Shown here: positions 10,641-20,533 of the stretch, in pieces
Layout of the letters: each line of letters begins with the position of its first letter
How positions within the stretch are numbered: position 1 is the stretch's first letter
Source: Gnetum montanum
Lineage: Eukaryota; Streptophyta; Gnetopsida; Gnetales; Gnetaceae
Reading direction: 5' to 3'
Assembly: GCA_015680685.1 (NCBI GenBank)
Contig: MNCI01004480.1
Location: 575,229 to 597,143 of the forward strand
DNA: 21,915 nucleotides
Position numbers and translations under genes: made by a program
Notes under the pieces: generated by a model
What the model was told of the DNA's origin: nothing
The model's input: only the letters and a program-made list of their open reading frames with translations
Databases searched by the model: none

Positions 10641-11397
10641 CAAAACATGTCTTCAATATGCCTACGCACTAAGCCGATAAATCCCACACACTGGCTAGCA
10701 TGTGGAGGTAGTGTGTAGACCTCAGAGCATAACAAAGTTTTCAAAGTCTCTTATCATATAAATTCATAGTAGCCCTTGACAAATGAAGGCATTGAATCTC
10801 ACAATTTTTGTCTAGATGAATTAACTCTGCATTAGCAGCTTCACTATCACTACAACCTCCTTGCTCTAGTCTATAACCTATCCCATAGCTTGTTGAAGGC
10901 CTTTTCTTAAGGTAATGATCATAGCCTCATGATCCTTAGCTTTTCCTTGCCATAAAAAAGCTTCTAGTTTTGGTTGCTTTAAATGCTCTTCAAGTTCATG
11001 AACCCTAAGAGAAGTCTTCTCTATTTCAAGGGCCTTTTCTCTCATGCATCTCAAGAAGCCTTCCCATAGCAACAATATGAAAGAATGTGAATGCTTGGAT
11101 TTTCTTCAATTCATCCACTTGCAATCTCAATAGCTGGTCTATCTCCTCTTGTTGCTTTTGCAACTGAGATGATAAATCATTCATCAACGAGGGAAATATA
11201 GAAAGTGCATCACATCTAGCCACAAATGATTTTTTGGCATTTGGCTACTCATCCTCCAAAGCCAATCATAGGCCAATTGATATAGCAATTTTTGGATGGA
11301 GCAACATCCCAACAATAGGATTGTTGTGAGGTTGTTGATGAATGTCAATTAAATTATCCAACATTGGCTTGTAATGCTATAGGAATGCAACTTCCAT
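10641..11397 (-). pseudogene. BOI-type RING E3 ubiquitin ligase gene fragment
   Basis: Fragment of a host gene of the BOI/S-RNase-binding-protein-like E3 ligase family, which marks targets for degradation through a C-terminal RING. Read from a possible ATG at 11,395-11,397: AISIGL-LALEDE, then LMNDLSSQLQKQQEEIDQLL, VDELKK, and after a frame change MREKALEIEKTSLRVHELEE, LEAFLWQGKAKDHEAMIITL and LQQAM. These match the family's coiled-coil order (SSQI-QQ-EEID-F, LREKE-EIEK, NAELEE, E-Q-WQ-KA---EA-A--L---LQQ). GCSDSEAANAELIHLD (10,810-10,860) fits the acidic linker before the RING. The RING is not clear: only a possible HIC and C--C remnant shows near 10,590-10,640. It contains stops and at least one frameshift. 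Confidence 0.75.
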
Positions 11398-12240
11398 TGA
11401 ATTTTCTAATCTCTTCTATGATAGGATCTCATCATGGAAATGGAAGTGAGAGGGACCTTGCATGATATTTGACACTACATTAAACATGTGAAGAAGCACT
11501 TATCGTTGTGCATGTGCCTATGCTTAAGAAAACTTGAATACACATTTGATGGTCAGATCCAAACTCAAACCTTAGCATGCCATGATACTCCTACATCAAC
11601 ACCATGACATTTCTACTTTTAAGATCTAGAACAATAGCATTAGGGGGGCACAAGACATAAATTTTCATGCCTATGCCCTTATCTATTTTGAACAGCCTTA
11701 GAAGAATTCACAAGGCACACCAAAGTAAAAACGGAAAAATCTCAACCACTTACTTGACCAGTGATTCAAGGCAACAAAGGAGCCTCAAAATGCTTACTCA
11801 TCAAAATCATAAGAAGAAAGCAAAAATGTGTGTGAAGTAAAGAGAGGAGCTCAAAGTCCACACAATGTATGCAATAGCCCCACACACTAGCCAGTGTGTC
11901 AACACCAAAAGTAATCATTGAAGTAAATGCATTCTTTGTAGCTTCACACATAAATTTCTTTCCTTCCATACATACACAACCACATTGTTAAAATAGTGTT
12001 TCTATACTTTATCAAAAAAAAAGAGAATGAAACACAACCAAGAAATTTCATGTTGCAACTTGTAACCTTTACCATCAAACTCGAGGCTAGAATTTCATTG
12101 TAAAAATGTAGGGTTTGTAAACCAAGAGATGAAATCCCATATACTTTAACTTTCTAAGGCTGAAAAATGCCTCATAAGTTTTCATAGCCTCATTTCTCAA
12201 GTGCAAAAATTCATACCATGTCTATGTTTGGGCTTGGGAA
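11398..12240. other. Non-coding stretch with no recognised gene
   Basis: AT-rich, with no convincing protein similarity on either strand. At 11,882-11,899 ACACACT-AGCC-AGTGTGT forms a 7-bp-arm hairpin, and a variant (CACACACTGGCTAGC) occurs near 10,684. The two may mark a shared repeat inside or around the gene-fragment cluster. Confidence 0.35.
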
Positions 12241-13056
12241 GGTTAAAAATACCTTAGGAACTACCAAATTTGGCATTTCCATGGGTCTTACATGGGCCAT
12301 AACCTCAACTACGCTAGAACCACCTGCACCCTATGTTGGGGGGTTTGGATTTTCATTTTTCAAATACTTACTAGTAGGGTTTTCATAATCTTTAGCATGG
12401 ATGTTACAAAAGCTAGTGTTGGGGTTATGGGATTTTTACTTTTTCACAAAAGCTAGTGTTGGAGTTGTTGGGATTTTTGTTTTTTCAGCAAGCTCAACGT
12501 TACTCCAATAATTCTATTGTTGCTTTACCAATTCTAACAAGTTCAAAAACTCTTAGCATCACTTCACAAAGCTAGAATTGGTGTGGTTGGAGGTTTGGTT
12601 TCTTCACAATTCCAGCATTGCTCCAACATTTCAACATGGATACAACAAGGATAGCATAGTTGGGTGGAGCCAACATGGTATGCCAAAAGTTTCTTTACTA
12701 TTTATTGTATCCATCATAGTTTTGAGGGCCTTGGAAGTATCAAAACTTAGCATAAATGGATACTACACTAGAGGTAAATGCCTGTTACACTTGCAAATTA
12801 ATACCAATTTGTCAGTAATCATGGGAGAAATTTGTAGCCAAAAACTAGCAACCCTATGGCCTATAAATGAAAATTTCAAACACATTGTAGGGGTTTTTTA
12901 GATTTTTTGGTTGAGAAAACTTCACAACCTTGTGTAACCTTGAGAACCAAAAAACCATTAGAATTTGCAAGAATTTTGGAGTAAATTGGCATCTACCTAA
13001 GCATTGGAGACTTTTACTGTAATACCATTGCAATAAAAAGTCAAACATCTTACTTA
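12241..13056. other. Leader-like region of copy B with a 40-bp tandem repeat
   Basis: No gene seen. ACAAAAGCTAGTGTTGG starts at 12,406 and again at 12,446. It is followed each time by ggttatgggattttt or a close variant, giving a 40-bp direct repeat in two copies. More diverged relatives occur near 12,565. Similar tggtttggattttcac words occur near 12,350 and 13,815, tying this DNA to the sequence before gag copy B. Confidence 0.5.
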
Positions 13057-13078
13057 CCCTCCCCACCCCTCCCCACCC
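13057..13078 (-). other. Predicted G-quadruplex motif
   Basis: The plus strand is a run of C-tracts separated by single T or A bases. The minus strand therefore has five G-tracts of 3-4 with one-base loops (GGGTGGGGAGGGG, T, GGGGAGGG). This satisfies the usual quadruplex rule and is striking in an AT-rich window. It directly abuts the 33-bp repeats. Confidence 0.85.
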
Positions 13079-13200
13079 TTTGCAACCAACATTGCACATA
13101 CCTTACCCCACTTTGCAACCAATGTTTCACATACCTTGTCCTCCTTTGCAACCAACATTGCATATACCTTACCCCTTGTTCACCAATGTTGTAGATCCAA
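13079..13200. repeat. 33-bp tandem repeat, three to four copies
   Basis: TTTGCAACCAA(C/T)(A/G)TT starts at 13,079, 13,112 and 13,145, exactly 33 bp apart. Each is followed by (g/t)ca(c/t)ataccttac or a close variant. A degenerate fourth unit (ttcaccaatgttgtag) follows. Confidence 0.88.
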
Positions 13201-14776
13201 GCTAAAAAGCCCCTATGGATTTTTGGTGATTAAATTTGGGAAGTACCTAGATTGTAGGGCTAATTGCAAAATGCAACAAGCCAACTTCAATAGACTTCTA
13301 GCTTCATTTTTGCAACTCCTTGTGCATCTTGTCATATGCTTGTACATCTTGAAACTCTTCTCATGTGATATTTTTATTATTTTAATAAACATTAGTAGTT
13401 TATTTATCTCTACAAGTTTATTCCAAGTTTAAATTTTGTGCTCTTTTCTTAGATTAGATTTGCATTTCCATTTAACTTATTTACACCTGTTTACACTTTT
13501 TAAGTCCCTTAGTAATCACTAATACTATCCAAGGTGCTTTAGATCCTCTTCTTAGAGGTCCTTGAAATTCGAAGTCAAACTATTTCAGTTAGAATTTTCA
13601 ATTTTCTAGCAACCAAATTTCTCAGGCATTATAGTTTCTAGTAGTAGAAAGAGGGCCTCAATCAAAGCTCTTCACCAAAATCTAATTTTCCTTTTAAAAT
13701 AAAATTTTCTACAAAATAAAACATTTAAAACCATACCAACAATTTTTGCTAAGAAAAACCAATGTTGCTACCCATTTTTCCTACAACTAAAACCTAGCAT
13801 AGTAGTTGCAGGTGGTTTGGATTTTCACAAAATTTTCACATTAGTTGGTAGATTTTTAAAGCAAGCATGGTTGTTAATAAAACCTACCATTTGTCCTAGC
13901 TAAAACCTACCTTTGTGTGTCCCAAAGACCAATGTAGCTTAGCTTCAACCATCCAAATCCCCTACTATGAAATTTTGTGATTAAAGACAACATGGCTCTC
14001 TTCAAAATCCCAACATGGTGTTGGAAAAATCAAACATTTTACACATATCTTTTTTAAAAACCAATGCATATTTTTTGAGAGGGGTTATCATCAATGTTGT
14101 TTTGTTGGAAAAGGCAATTGATTGCTTCCCCTCCTCCAACGTAACCCTTGTTGGCAAAGCCAACATAGTTGGTTTTACCAATGCAAAAAGTTGTCACATT
14201 TTTCTAAGTGCAATGCACATCCTTATCACTATAACTTGCACTACACTTGTAGTTGTAGTTTCCATCATTTCCATCCATGCCCCTTTTGCACCTTGGGCAA
14301 TTCCACTTGCTGGAACTTTGGTTTCATTAATTAAAAATTAAATCAAACACCCTCATCCTTTCCCCTTTTACCAAACTAGCCAACGTAGTTTTGGTGAACC
14401 AATTAGATTTTCTCATCCCCACAAACCCCAGCATTGATTTTCAAGATACCTAGTGTATCTTTTGAAAAATAAAATATTTTCTTGATTGCACAATAATACC
14501 CAACATAGTTTCTATAAAAGGAAAATACACCAATACCCTTTTAAAAAACATACTAAAAAACTTTCTCTTTTTATCACCTGCATATTTTTGGAAAAATACT
14601 AGCATATCTTTCCAAAACCCAACATATTACAAATAACCACCTTTTCTATATTTAGATTTTTACAATTGCTAGACTTTTCAAAGCCTAGCTTAGTTTTTGC
14701 TAGCCAAGCTTGGTCTTGTTGGTACCAATTAATGCCTTTTCATAAATCAACTATATTACCACTAGACCTTACATAC
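13200..14776 (+). other. Leader-like region of copy B with CCAACATAG/G hairpins
   Basis: No gene is supported; the open frames here show no family motif. The first part (13,500-13,690) aligns with 3900-4100 upstream of copy A. From 13.7 kb the words CCAACAT(A/G)G, CCAATGTAG and CCAACGTAG recur many times. Several form short inverted repeats: CCAACATGGTGTTGG at 14,010-14,024, CCAACATAGTTGG at 14,160-14,172, and CCAAC...GTTGG at 14,136-14,154. The region occupies the same place relative to gag as the palindrome array of copy A, with a different core sequence. Confidence 0.5.
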
Positions 14777-17200
14777 ATGACCTCCAGCCAAGATGTAGTT
14801 CACATCTATGACCCGAAAGACCCTACAATCATACAAGGAAGATAATCACTTCGGAAAAGGGTAAAAACCTACATTTCATGGTCATCAATGAGGAGTTCTA
14901 AAACTTTCTCTCTACCAAGATACAAGCTAGTTACTTGATACCACACTTCAAATTTGATGCTAAACGTCAATTTGAAACTATACACAGGGATGGGAAAGAA
15001 TACATCCCATTGCATTATGATAAAATCCCCCTCATTAATGTTTATGCACAATTGCTCATACAACTCATAGAAGTAGATGAGTGAAGTGAGAAGCTTAATT
15101 TGGAAGGTCAAAAAGAAGAGCAGGATGAGTTTGAGGCTAAACCAAAGCCCAACAACTTTATTATAAGTGATTTTCAATAATCAACTCCCTAAATTACTGC
15201 TTCTAGTTCAACCTCCCCTATCTCATCTATGGGATAAGTTCCCCAATCTTCTTCTACCCTTGCCCATCATACTATTCTTGGGTCTACACTCATCATCATC
15301 ACACACTAGGAACTACCCATGCCTCAATCAATCTCTTTGTTCTCATCCATGCCCTTTGCAATATAATCTCATCTCATGCATCTAGCCTCAATGATGTCTA
15401 CTTCACTATCTCCCTTTTTCATGCTAGCAGGATCCTCACTGTCTACCTCTCATACCTCCTTTAATCCCTTTATATCACTAGTTCCAACTCAAACATCTTT
15501 CTTCTTGTTTAACCCACTTGCAATAGTGGTCACATGACCTCTTCCCTCTATGCCAACATTAATTGTACAACCTCAAGTCTCACAACTCCCTTCTCAATAA
15601 TCAACATAAACACTATGGCCCATAGGGATTCCCCAAGGCTTGGATTAAGCATTCTAAATGATCCAAGACCTTACCAAAGAGCTACAAAAGCTCAAGGCTA
15701 ATATAACTCATACAATAAAGGTTCTATACTTTTATCAAGATGATCCTATAATCCCTACAGTACCTAAAATAATCTTACCTATGGGCTTTCCTATTTCAAA
15801 ATTTACCAAATACAATGGTGAATGGGATCCCAATGCATACTTGGTCACCTTTTGGTTTGAATGTGTCTTTTTGCAAGCTTAGCCACATATGATACTTGGA
15901 TTTTCCCCATGTTCTTTAAGGGTAAGGCTCTAGATTGGTATTGAACCTTACATAGAGATTCCATCTCTTTCCTTGAGAACTGAGTAAACCAATTTGTCAA
16001 TTGCTTTAGATACAACTTGAAGCTAGATGCGACATTAGATCAATTAATGAAGGTAAAGTAGGGGCCACTTGAACTATTCAAAAAGTTCATTCAAAGATGG
16101 AATTCAATACTTAATGAGATTCTAGAGCCTATCTTTGAAACCTCTTGGCCATCTTTAAGGGAGTAGTAAATAACTTCATGAAATCAAAGCTCTATTACTT
16201 GGAGCCTTGGTCACTAAGCCAAGCCTTTTTGCAAACTAGCAACATCAAGGAGGTAGTTGAGCCCAACAACAATCTGGCCCATGTGGCATATAAAAAGCAA
16301 CATGTGAGGAGGGATAGGGATAAAACCAAGAAAGAACATACAACTATGGCTGTAGTGACTAAAGATTCAACATAGATAGAGAGGTGGGAATCACCACCAC
16401 ATAACACATCTCAAGACTCATTGCAACCATCCACTTCCTATGCCCCAAATCAACCAAGCCAAAACTTTGGATGAAAGAATACGGCTAAGTACACTAGGTT
16501 ACCAATGAAGCACTTTGAGCTTTTAGAATAGTTTCTTAAAGAAAACCATATACAACATAAGAAACTATCTGGAGAAGCTCACAAGAGGCATGATCATCCT
16601 TGTGACATAGCTAGAGACCCAATGATAGCAACCAAAGATGATCCAAAGCTACCAAAGTTCTTTAGGCTAGATAGGTACTACCATTATTATCAAATGGTCC
16701 ATCATGACATCAATTTTTTCCTATCATTAAAGAATGGCCTCTAAACAATGATAGACAGTGGAAAGCTAGTGTTGAATGAGCCTAACTCCCCAAGCACCAA
16801 TAATAACTCCTACACTGTAGCCTCATTCATGGAAAACAAATGGTCGAATCCTCTTAGGAAACCATTTGTCATCAAAGTGTTACTTGAGTTCCAAAACAAA
16901 AAGCTTAGAGATCCCTTCATCATATGGATACCACCTCCTCCAACCCCTAAGAAGCCTTTCATCATACATGTCCCATTTATAGTGGCATCACCTTTGCAAC
17001 CTAGACCATGAGTTACCAATTATCCAAAGCCTAAAGAACCATTCGTTGTCCAAGTCCCTCCACCTTCAACAAGTAAAACTACAATTACCAGTTATCAAAG
17101 CTCACCTATAGTGGCCCACAACTCAAAGGTTAGCAAGAAATCATCATCACAACGGTGACAAAATTAACCTATTGCCAAACCAATAACTTAGCCCACTGAA
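14777..17200 (+). pseudogene. Retrotransposon gag remnant, copy B
   Basis: Second, diverged copy of the gag seen at 4.7-7.0 kb, in the same orientation. A possible start ATG lies at 14,777. Landmarks in order: FETIHRDGKEYIPLHYDKIP (14,965-15,030); FYQDDPIIPTVPKIILPMGF then ISKFTKYNGEWDPNAYLVTF (15,730-15,860), the entry to the gag core; and ILEPIFET...IFKGVVNNFMKSKLYYLEP then QAFLQTSNIKEVVE (16,110-16,265). Next come ELLE-FLKENHIQHKKL (16,520-16,570), RLDRYYHYYQMVHHDINFFL and MIDSGKLVLNEPN. The proline-rich linker (16,850-17,110) has the repeated pattern PFVI-V, PFIIWIPPPPTPKKPFIIHV and KEPFVVQVPPP. Stops and frameshifts abound. Confidence 0.85.
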
Positions 17201-17397
17201 CATAACACACCTAGACATACATCGAGATCAGCTACACCTTATGGATAAAAAGCCCAAGGCACATGCACTAAAGCCTAGGCCACAAACTCTAGAAAATATG
17301 GAGGAGGTTAATACCACTAAGGTTGAAAGGTCACATGCTAAGGAAAAGAATTTCCTCACAATAATGAAACAAGAAAAATGGTCCTTTAAATAAAAGA

Positions 17398-18190
17398 ACA
17401 TGTCACTGAACTTATATGACCTAATCATGACTTCTCATACTCACACAGATGCACTAGCTCAAGTGTCAACTCCTATTCTTATGAGCAAAGACATGCCCGC
17501 CAACAAAGATTCAATTCACTCTATTATTGAGCAAGCTTTACTTAGAGAAAATGGGCATCAATCCATGTTCAACTTCCATGATAGTGAAATGAAGATTGAC
17601 TCTCAAAATGGAGAGGTGTAATAACTAATGTGATATCATTTTCTATTGTTAACAAAATAGGCTTGACCAAGAACATCTAAGAAACCACTACCTTAGCACT
17701 CAAGTTATTTAATGGGTCACAAGTAGCGGTGTGATGTTCTATCTCCTTGGATTTCATAGCCTGTGAGCAATTCCCTACATCTGCAAACTTCCTAGTGGTT
17801 GAAGAGACACTTGGATTCATCTTGATCCTAGGAAGGTCATGGTTAGCTAAGCTCCACGCAATCTCATCCCCTATACATCAAGAGATTCACTTGCCCTATG
17901 AGGGAGGGGAAATAGTTATTCATAGAGACAACATGTTGCTACCTTTGGTTACTATGTCAACATCAACCGAGATTCAAAGGTGGAGTTTCAAGAGAAAACT
18001 CCCAAAACTCAAGCTAGGGCCTGTACTAAGAGCAAAACTAACAACAATAATAACAATGAAGCTAAAGTCACCAAACTTATGGCATTAATCAATCAATGAA
18101 AATACCTACCAACTGTCATGTCAAACAAGCAGCACGATGAGAGTACAATTGTACAAAGGAAGCCCTTTGATTTATCAAAGATCAAGCAAC
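17398..18190 (+). pseudogene. Retropepsin-like protease remnant, copy B, active site deleted
   Basis: Continuation of copy B, homologous to 7380-8260. LYDLIMTSHTHTD and MSKDMPANKDSIHSIIEQ match the linker of copy A. After NGEV (17,621) the sequence resumes at ITNVISFSIVNKIGL, so the stretch holding the DDSA catalytic motif in copy A (26 residues, about 78 nt) is missing. Then LFNGSQVAV, SISLDFIACEQFPTSANFLV, VEETLGFILILGRSWLAKL and GGEIVIHRDN give the flap and second GR motif. The tail KPFDLSKIKQQMHH (about 18,160-18,200) matches the end of copy A. No reverse transcriptase follows. The open frame 17,747-18,088 is the longest intact part. Confidence 0.82.
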
Positions 18191-18333
18191 AAATGCATCA
18201 TAGATATATTATCCCTTCTTTTGTTAATGGAAGCTTGTTCACCTTTACAACCTTATACCATGTTTCATATTTGTTTTATTTCTATATGCCCTTTCGACAC
18301 TATCCCATACTTGCTAGGCAAGTATGGACCATG

Positions 18334-18460
18334 GCCCACTAAGGCCTAAAACTGGTAACCTTACAGCCTACTAAGGCCTAAAATTTCTAATCTTATGACT
18401 TGCTAAGTCCTCAAACTGGCAACATTATGGTATGCTAGGGCCTAAAACTAGTGAGTATGA
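18334..18460. repeat. 32-bp tandem array, left part
   Basis: Four units of 32 bp starting at 18,334, 18,366, 18,398 and 18,430 (the last 31 bp). The consensus begins GCCCACTAAGGCCTAAAACT and continues ggtaaccttatg. Divergence rises toward the right. The same unit reappears at 20.65-20.77 kb. Confidence 0.93.
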
Positions 18461-18944
18461 TGACCTCTTATTTTCACCCCTATACCAACATTCTAGCTAA
18501 TCTACTTGATAACATTGTTTGCGAGTTTCACTTGCCTAGCATTATAGTTTTCATTACAATAGATTTTTATTGCCTTGTTACATCTACTGTTTATGTTTAT
18601 AAAATTGATACATAGCCGAAATCACATTGTACAACGATGCAACCATATACATACATAAATGTCCAAAACCAAGGTTGGATTGTGCAACATATAACAATAA
18701 GAACATTGCATAGTCATCAACAAATTCATCAAATAGACAAAAACTAAGCCATGGGAGGAAGAAAGAGGCTCATCCAGTATGTCATCACCAACTACATGAA
18801 CATCATTGCATGAGGCCTACAAATAACAATAAACCAAGTAAACATTAATAACCATTATAGCCGTAACACATGAAATCATTAACTACAATATACCTGCAAA
18901 CATGCAATTACAACATTATGTACATAATAGAATACTTGGTGCAG

Positions 18945-19064
18945 GTTAATTTTTCTTACTAAGTTTCTCCATTGTGTGAAAAATTCTTGATTTGTACCAA
19001 CGTTCCATCCTAGTATTCCTAGATAGTGCACCACTGCCTTTGGCAAAATGCCCATTTCTCTAAA
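18945..19064 (-). pseudogene. Glutamyl-tRNA synthetase exon fragment (organellar/bacterial type)
   Basis: Forty codons without a stop read FREMGILPKAVVHYL, GILGWNVGTNQEFFTQWRNL and VRKIN. This matches the segment just after the KLSKR-type catalytic loop of bacterial and organellar glutamate-tRNA ligases (typical form FREMGFLP-A-VNYLALLGW-DGT--E-FTLEELVEKF). The parent enzyme charges tRNA-Glu in plastids and mitochondria. Upstream on the minus strand a pyrimidine-rich ttattttcctgg precedes the F codon where an intron acceptor would be, but it ends GG rather than AG. The KLSKR exon is not found next to it. Only this exon is recognisable, and the following LHQVF does not match, so this is a fragment and not a working gene. 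Confidence 0.8.
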
Positions 19065-19291
19065 CCAGGAAAATAATTCATTTCAATAAAGGAATCTGAA
19101 GATAATATTTTCTAGGAAATTACAAACAAGGAGATCAAAAGTAATTAATGATCAAAAGACCAAAAACTACACAGATTTAAATTAAATGCACGGGATCATA
19201 TAAGATATAGTGTCCCATAAACGTGAAGAAAAAATGGATAAGTGAAGAGCATTACTAGGATTCTAAACTCACTAGCTCAATTTGAACTTAC

Positions 19292-19475
19292 TTGTGAACC
19301 TTTCGGACAACTGCCTCTGGGTCATCGGGTCCGAAGCTGCTGCAAAGCATTCCTCTGGAAAGCAGCACCGCCTTGCAAGGCATCCATGTTGTGAGTTAAA
19401 ACTATGATGCAAAAGACCCACATGAACAAATCTAGTCTCCACATATTTGGCAGTAAGAACTCCGCGGTAGCTCAC
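19292..19475 (-). other. Exon-like open frame with donor-like site, unidentified
   Basis: The minus strand is open from 19,475 to 19,272 and contains an ACAACATGG start-like context near 19,384. Two frames look coding-like in turn. One gives MDALQGGAAFQRNALQQL from that ATG. After a one-base shift another gives DDPEAVVRKVHK, running to an ACAA|GTAAGT donor-like site near 19,292. I do not recognise the family. It lies about 230 bp upstream of the tRNA synthetase fragment on the same strand, as though separated from it by an intron, but nothing shows that they belong together. Confidence 0.3.
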
Positions 19476-20317
19476 TATTAAGCAACTATTTGCCGCCTCA
19501 TAACTGGTAGCAATAACTACCCTACTCTCCTGATTATTATGACAGAACGGTCAAATTGAGGCAATCATCCTTGAAATTAAGTGATGCAGTGCAGAACAAA
19601 TAGAACAGAATTATATCATTAGCCCCAAGGAGCCGGAGGACGCGTCCGTTGCCTGACACCAACTACCAATTTCTACAATCAAATGCAAAGTAGGAAGTTG
19701 GTATGCTGCATTCCTACTCCTCTTGTCGGGTCCTTCTCGCATTTGCCACTCCATTCTTATGATCCTCATCAACAGTGAAATCATTCTCAACAGCAGAACG
19801 TAGCAGCAGTTGTTTCATTCCCTGCTATCCAAGCGAATGAATAATTGGTGATTGCCAGCCCACACGGAAAATCCCTGCCCATCAATTTTGGCAGCGGAAA
19901 TCCCGCAAATCAACAAATAATCTCAACCATCACACACAAACCAAAGCATGGAAGACACACAAGATGCATTACAAATGGCTACTTAAAAATTATGAAACCA
20001 GAGGAGTACACAAAGGATTGATGGGGAAATCTGGGAAAATCCACACAGAGAATGATTAGTTCAGTGGAAAGCCAATCTAATCGGCTTGATTACCAACTCA
20101 CTGCCCATCAACATGGTGAGCTGGAGAAAACTAAAAATACAAATAACACATTAAAAACCTTACAATTATGAAAGGTACGCTAGAATGCCTCTAACAAAAG
20201 AATGGGATCAATCCGTTTAAAAGCTTTATAAAATTTTTTTGCTGGAAAATTTTCTTTCCCAGAGCCCTTATGCATCCACAAAAAAATTAATTGAATTTAA
20301 ATTTAATTAAATCTTGG

Positions 20318-20505
20318 GCAAGCTGTGCGGTCCTGCAAAAGCCACGCTGGCACTGCAATGGCCTTGGCCTTGAGTTGCCTGAAGCACGTGGGATGTTCCT
20401 CTGTCTCGTGCCCTCCACTGTGCACGCCCTGCACCGCCTCGGCGCGCTCCTGCACTGTGCAGCACGGGCGACACCACTGCTCTCTCTGCCCTTGCAACGG
20501 CCCAA
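20318..20505. other. GC-rich island
   Basis: A block well above half G+C in an otherwise AT-rich window, rich in CpG and CA/TG words. It contains a G-box core (GCACGTGG near 20,383) and a CTGCAC-T-GTGCAG hairpin near 20,450-20,462. Overlapping open frames on both strands have no recognisable motif and are best explained by the low density of stops in GC-rich DNA. It could be a promoter or first-exon fragment or part of a repeat. Confidence 0.6.
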
Positions 20506-20514
20506 CACAAATTC

Positions 20515-20533
20515 ATAATAATAATAATAAATA
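20515..20533. repeat. ATA/AAT trinucleotide microsatellite
   Basis: Five ATA triplets in a row followed by AATAA, directly after the GC-rich island. Such a tail can follow a retroposed sequence, but no target-site duplication is evident. Confidence 0.9.

Noticed and set aside
12578-13099. Open frames on both strands upstream of the 33-bp repeats
   Set aside because: No recognisable domain, and the region aligns by context with retroelement leader sequence.
14015-14341. Plus-strand open frame of 108 codons and an overlapping one in another frame
   Set aside because: No motif, and two frames are open together. The DNA is leader-like sequence with recurring CCAACATAG words.
3420-14776. LTR pairs and tRNA primer-binding sites for copies A and B
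   Set aside because: By eye I found no long direct repeat with TG...CA ends flanking either copy and no clear methionine-tRNA primer site. Only diverged similarity between the two leaders was seen.
16195-17019. Minus-strand open frames opposite copy B gag
   Set aside because: Shadows of the plus-strand gag core and proline-rich linker.
20318-20533. SINE with a trinucleotide tail
   Set aside because: No convincing tRNA-type A and B boxes in the GC-rich block and no target-site duplication.
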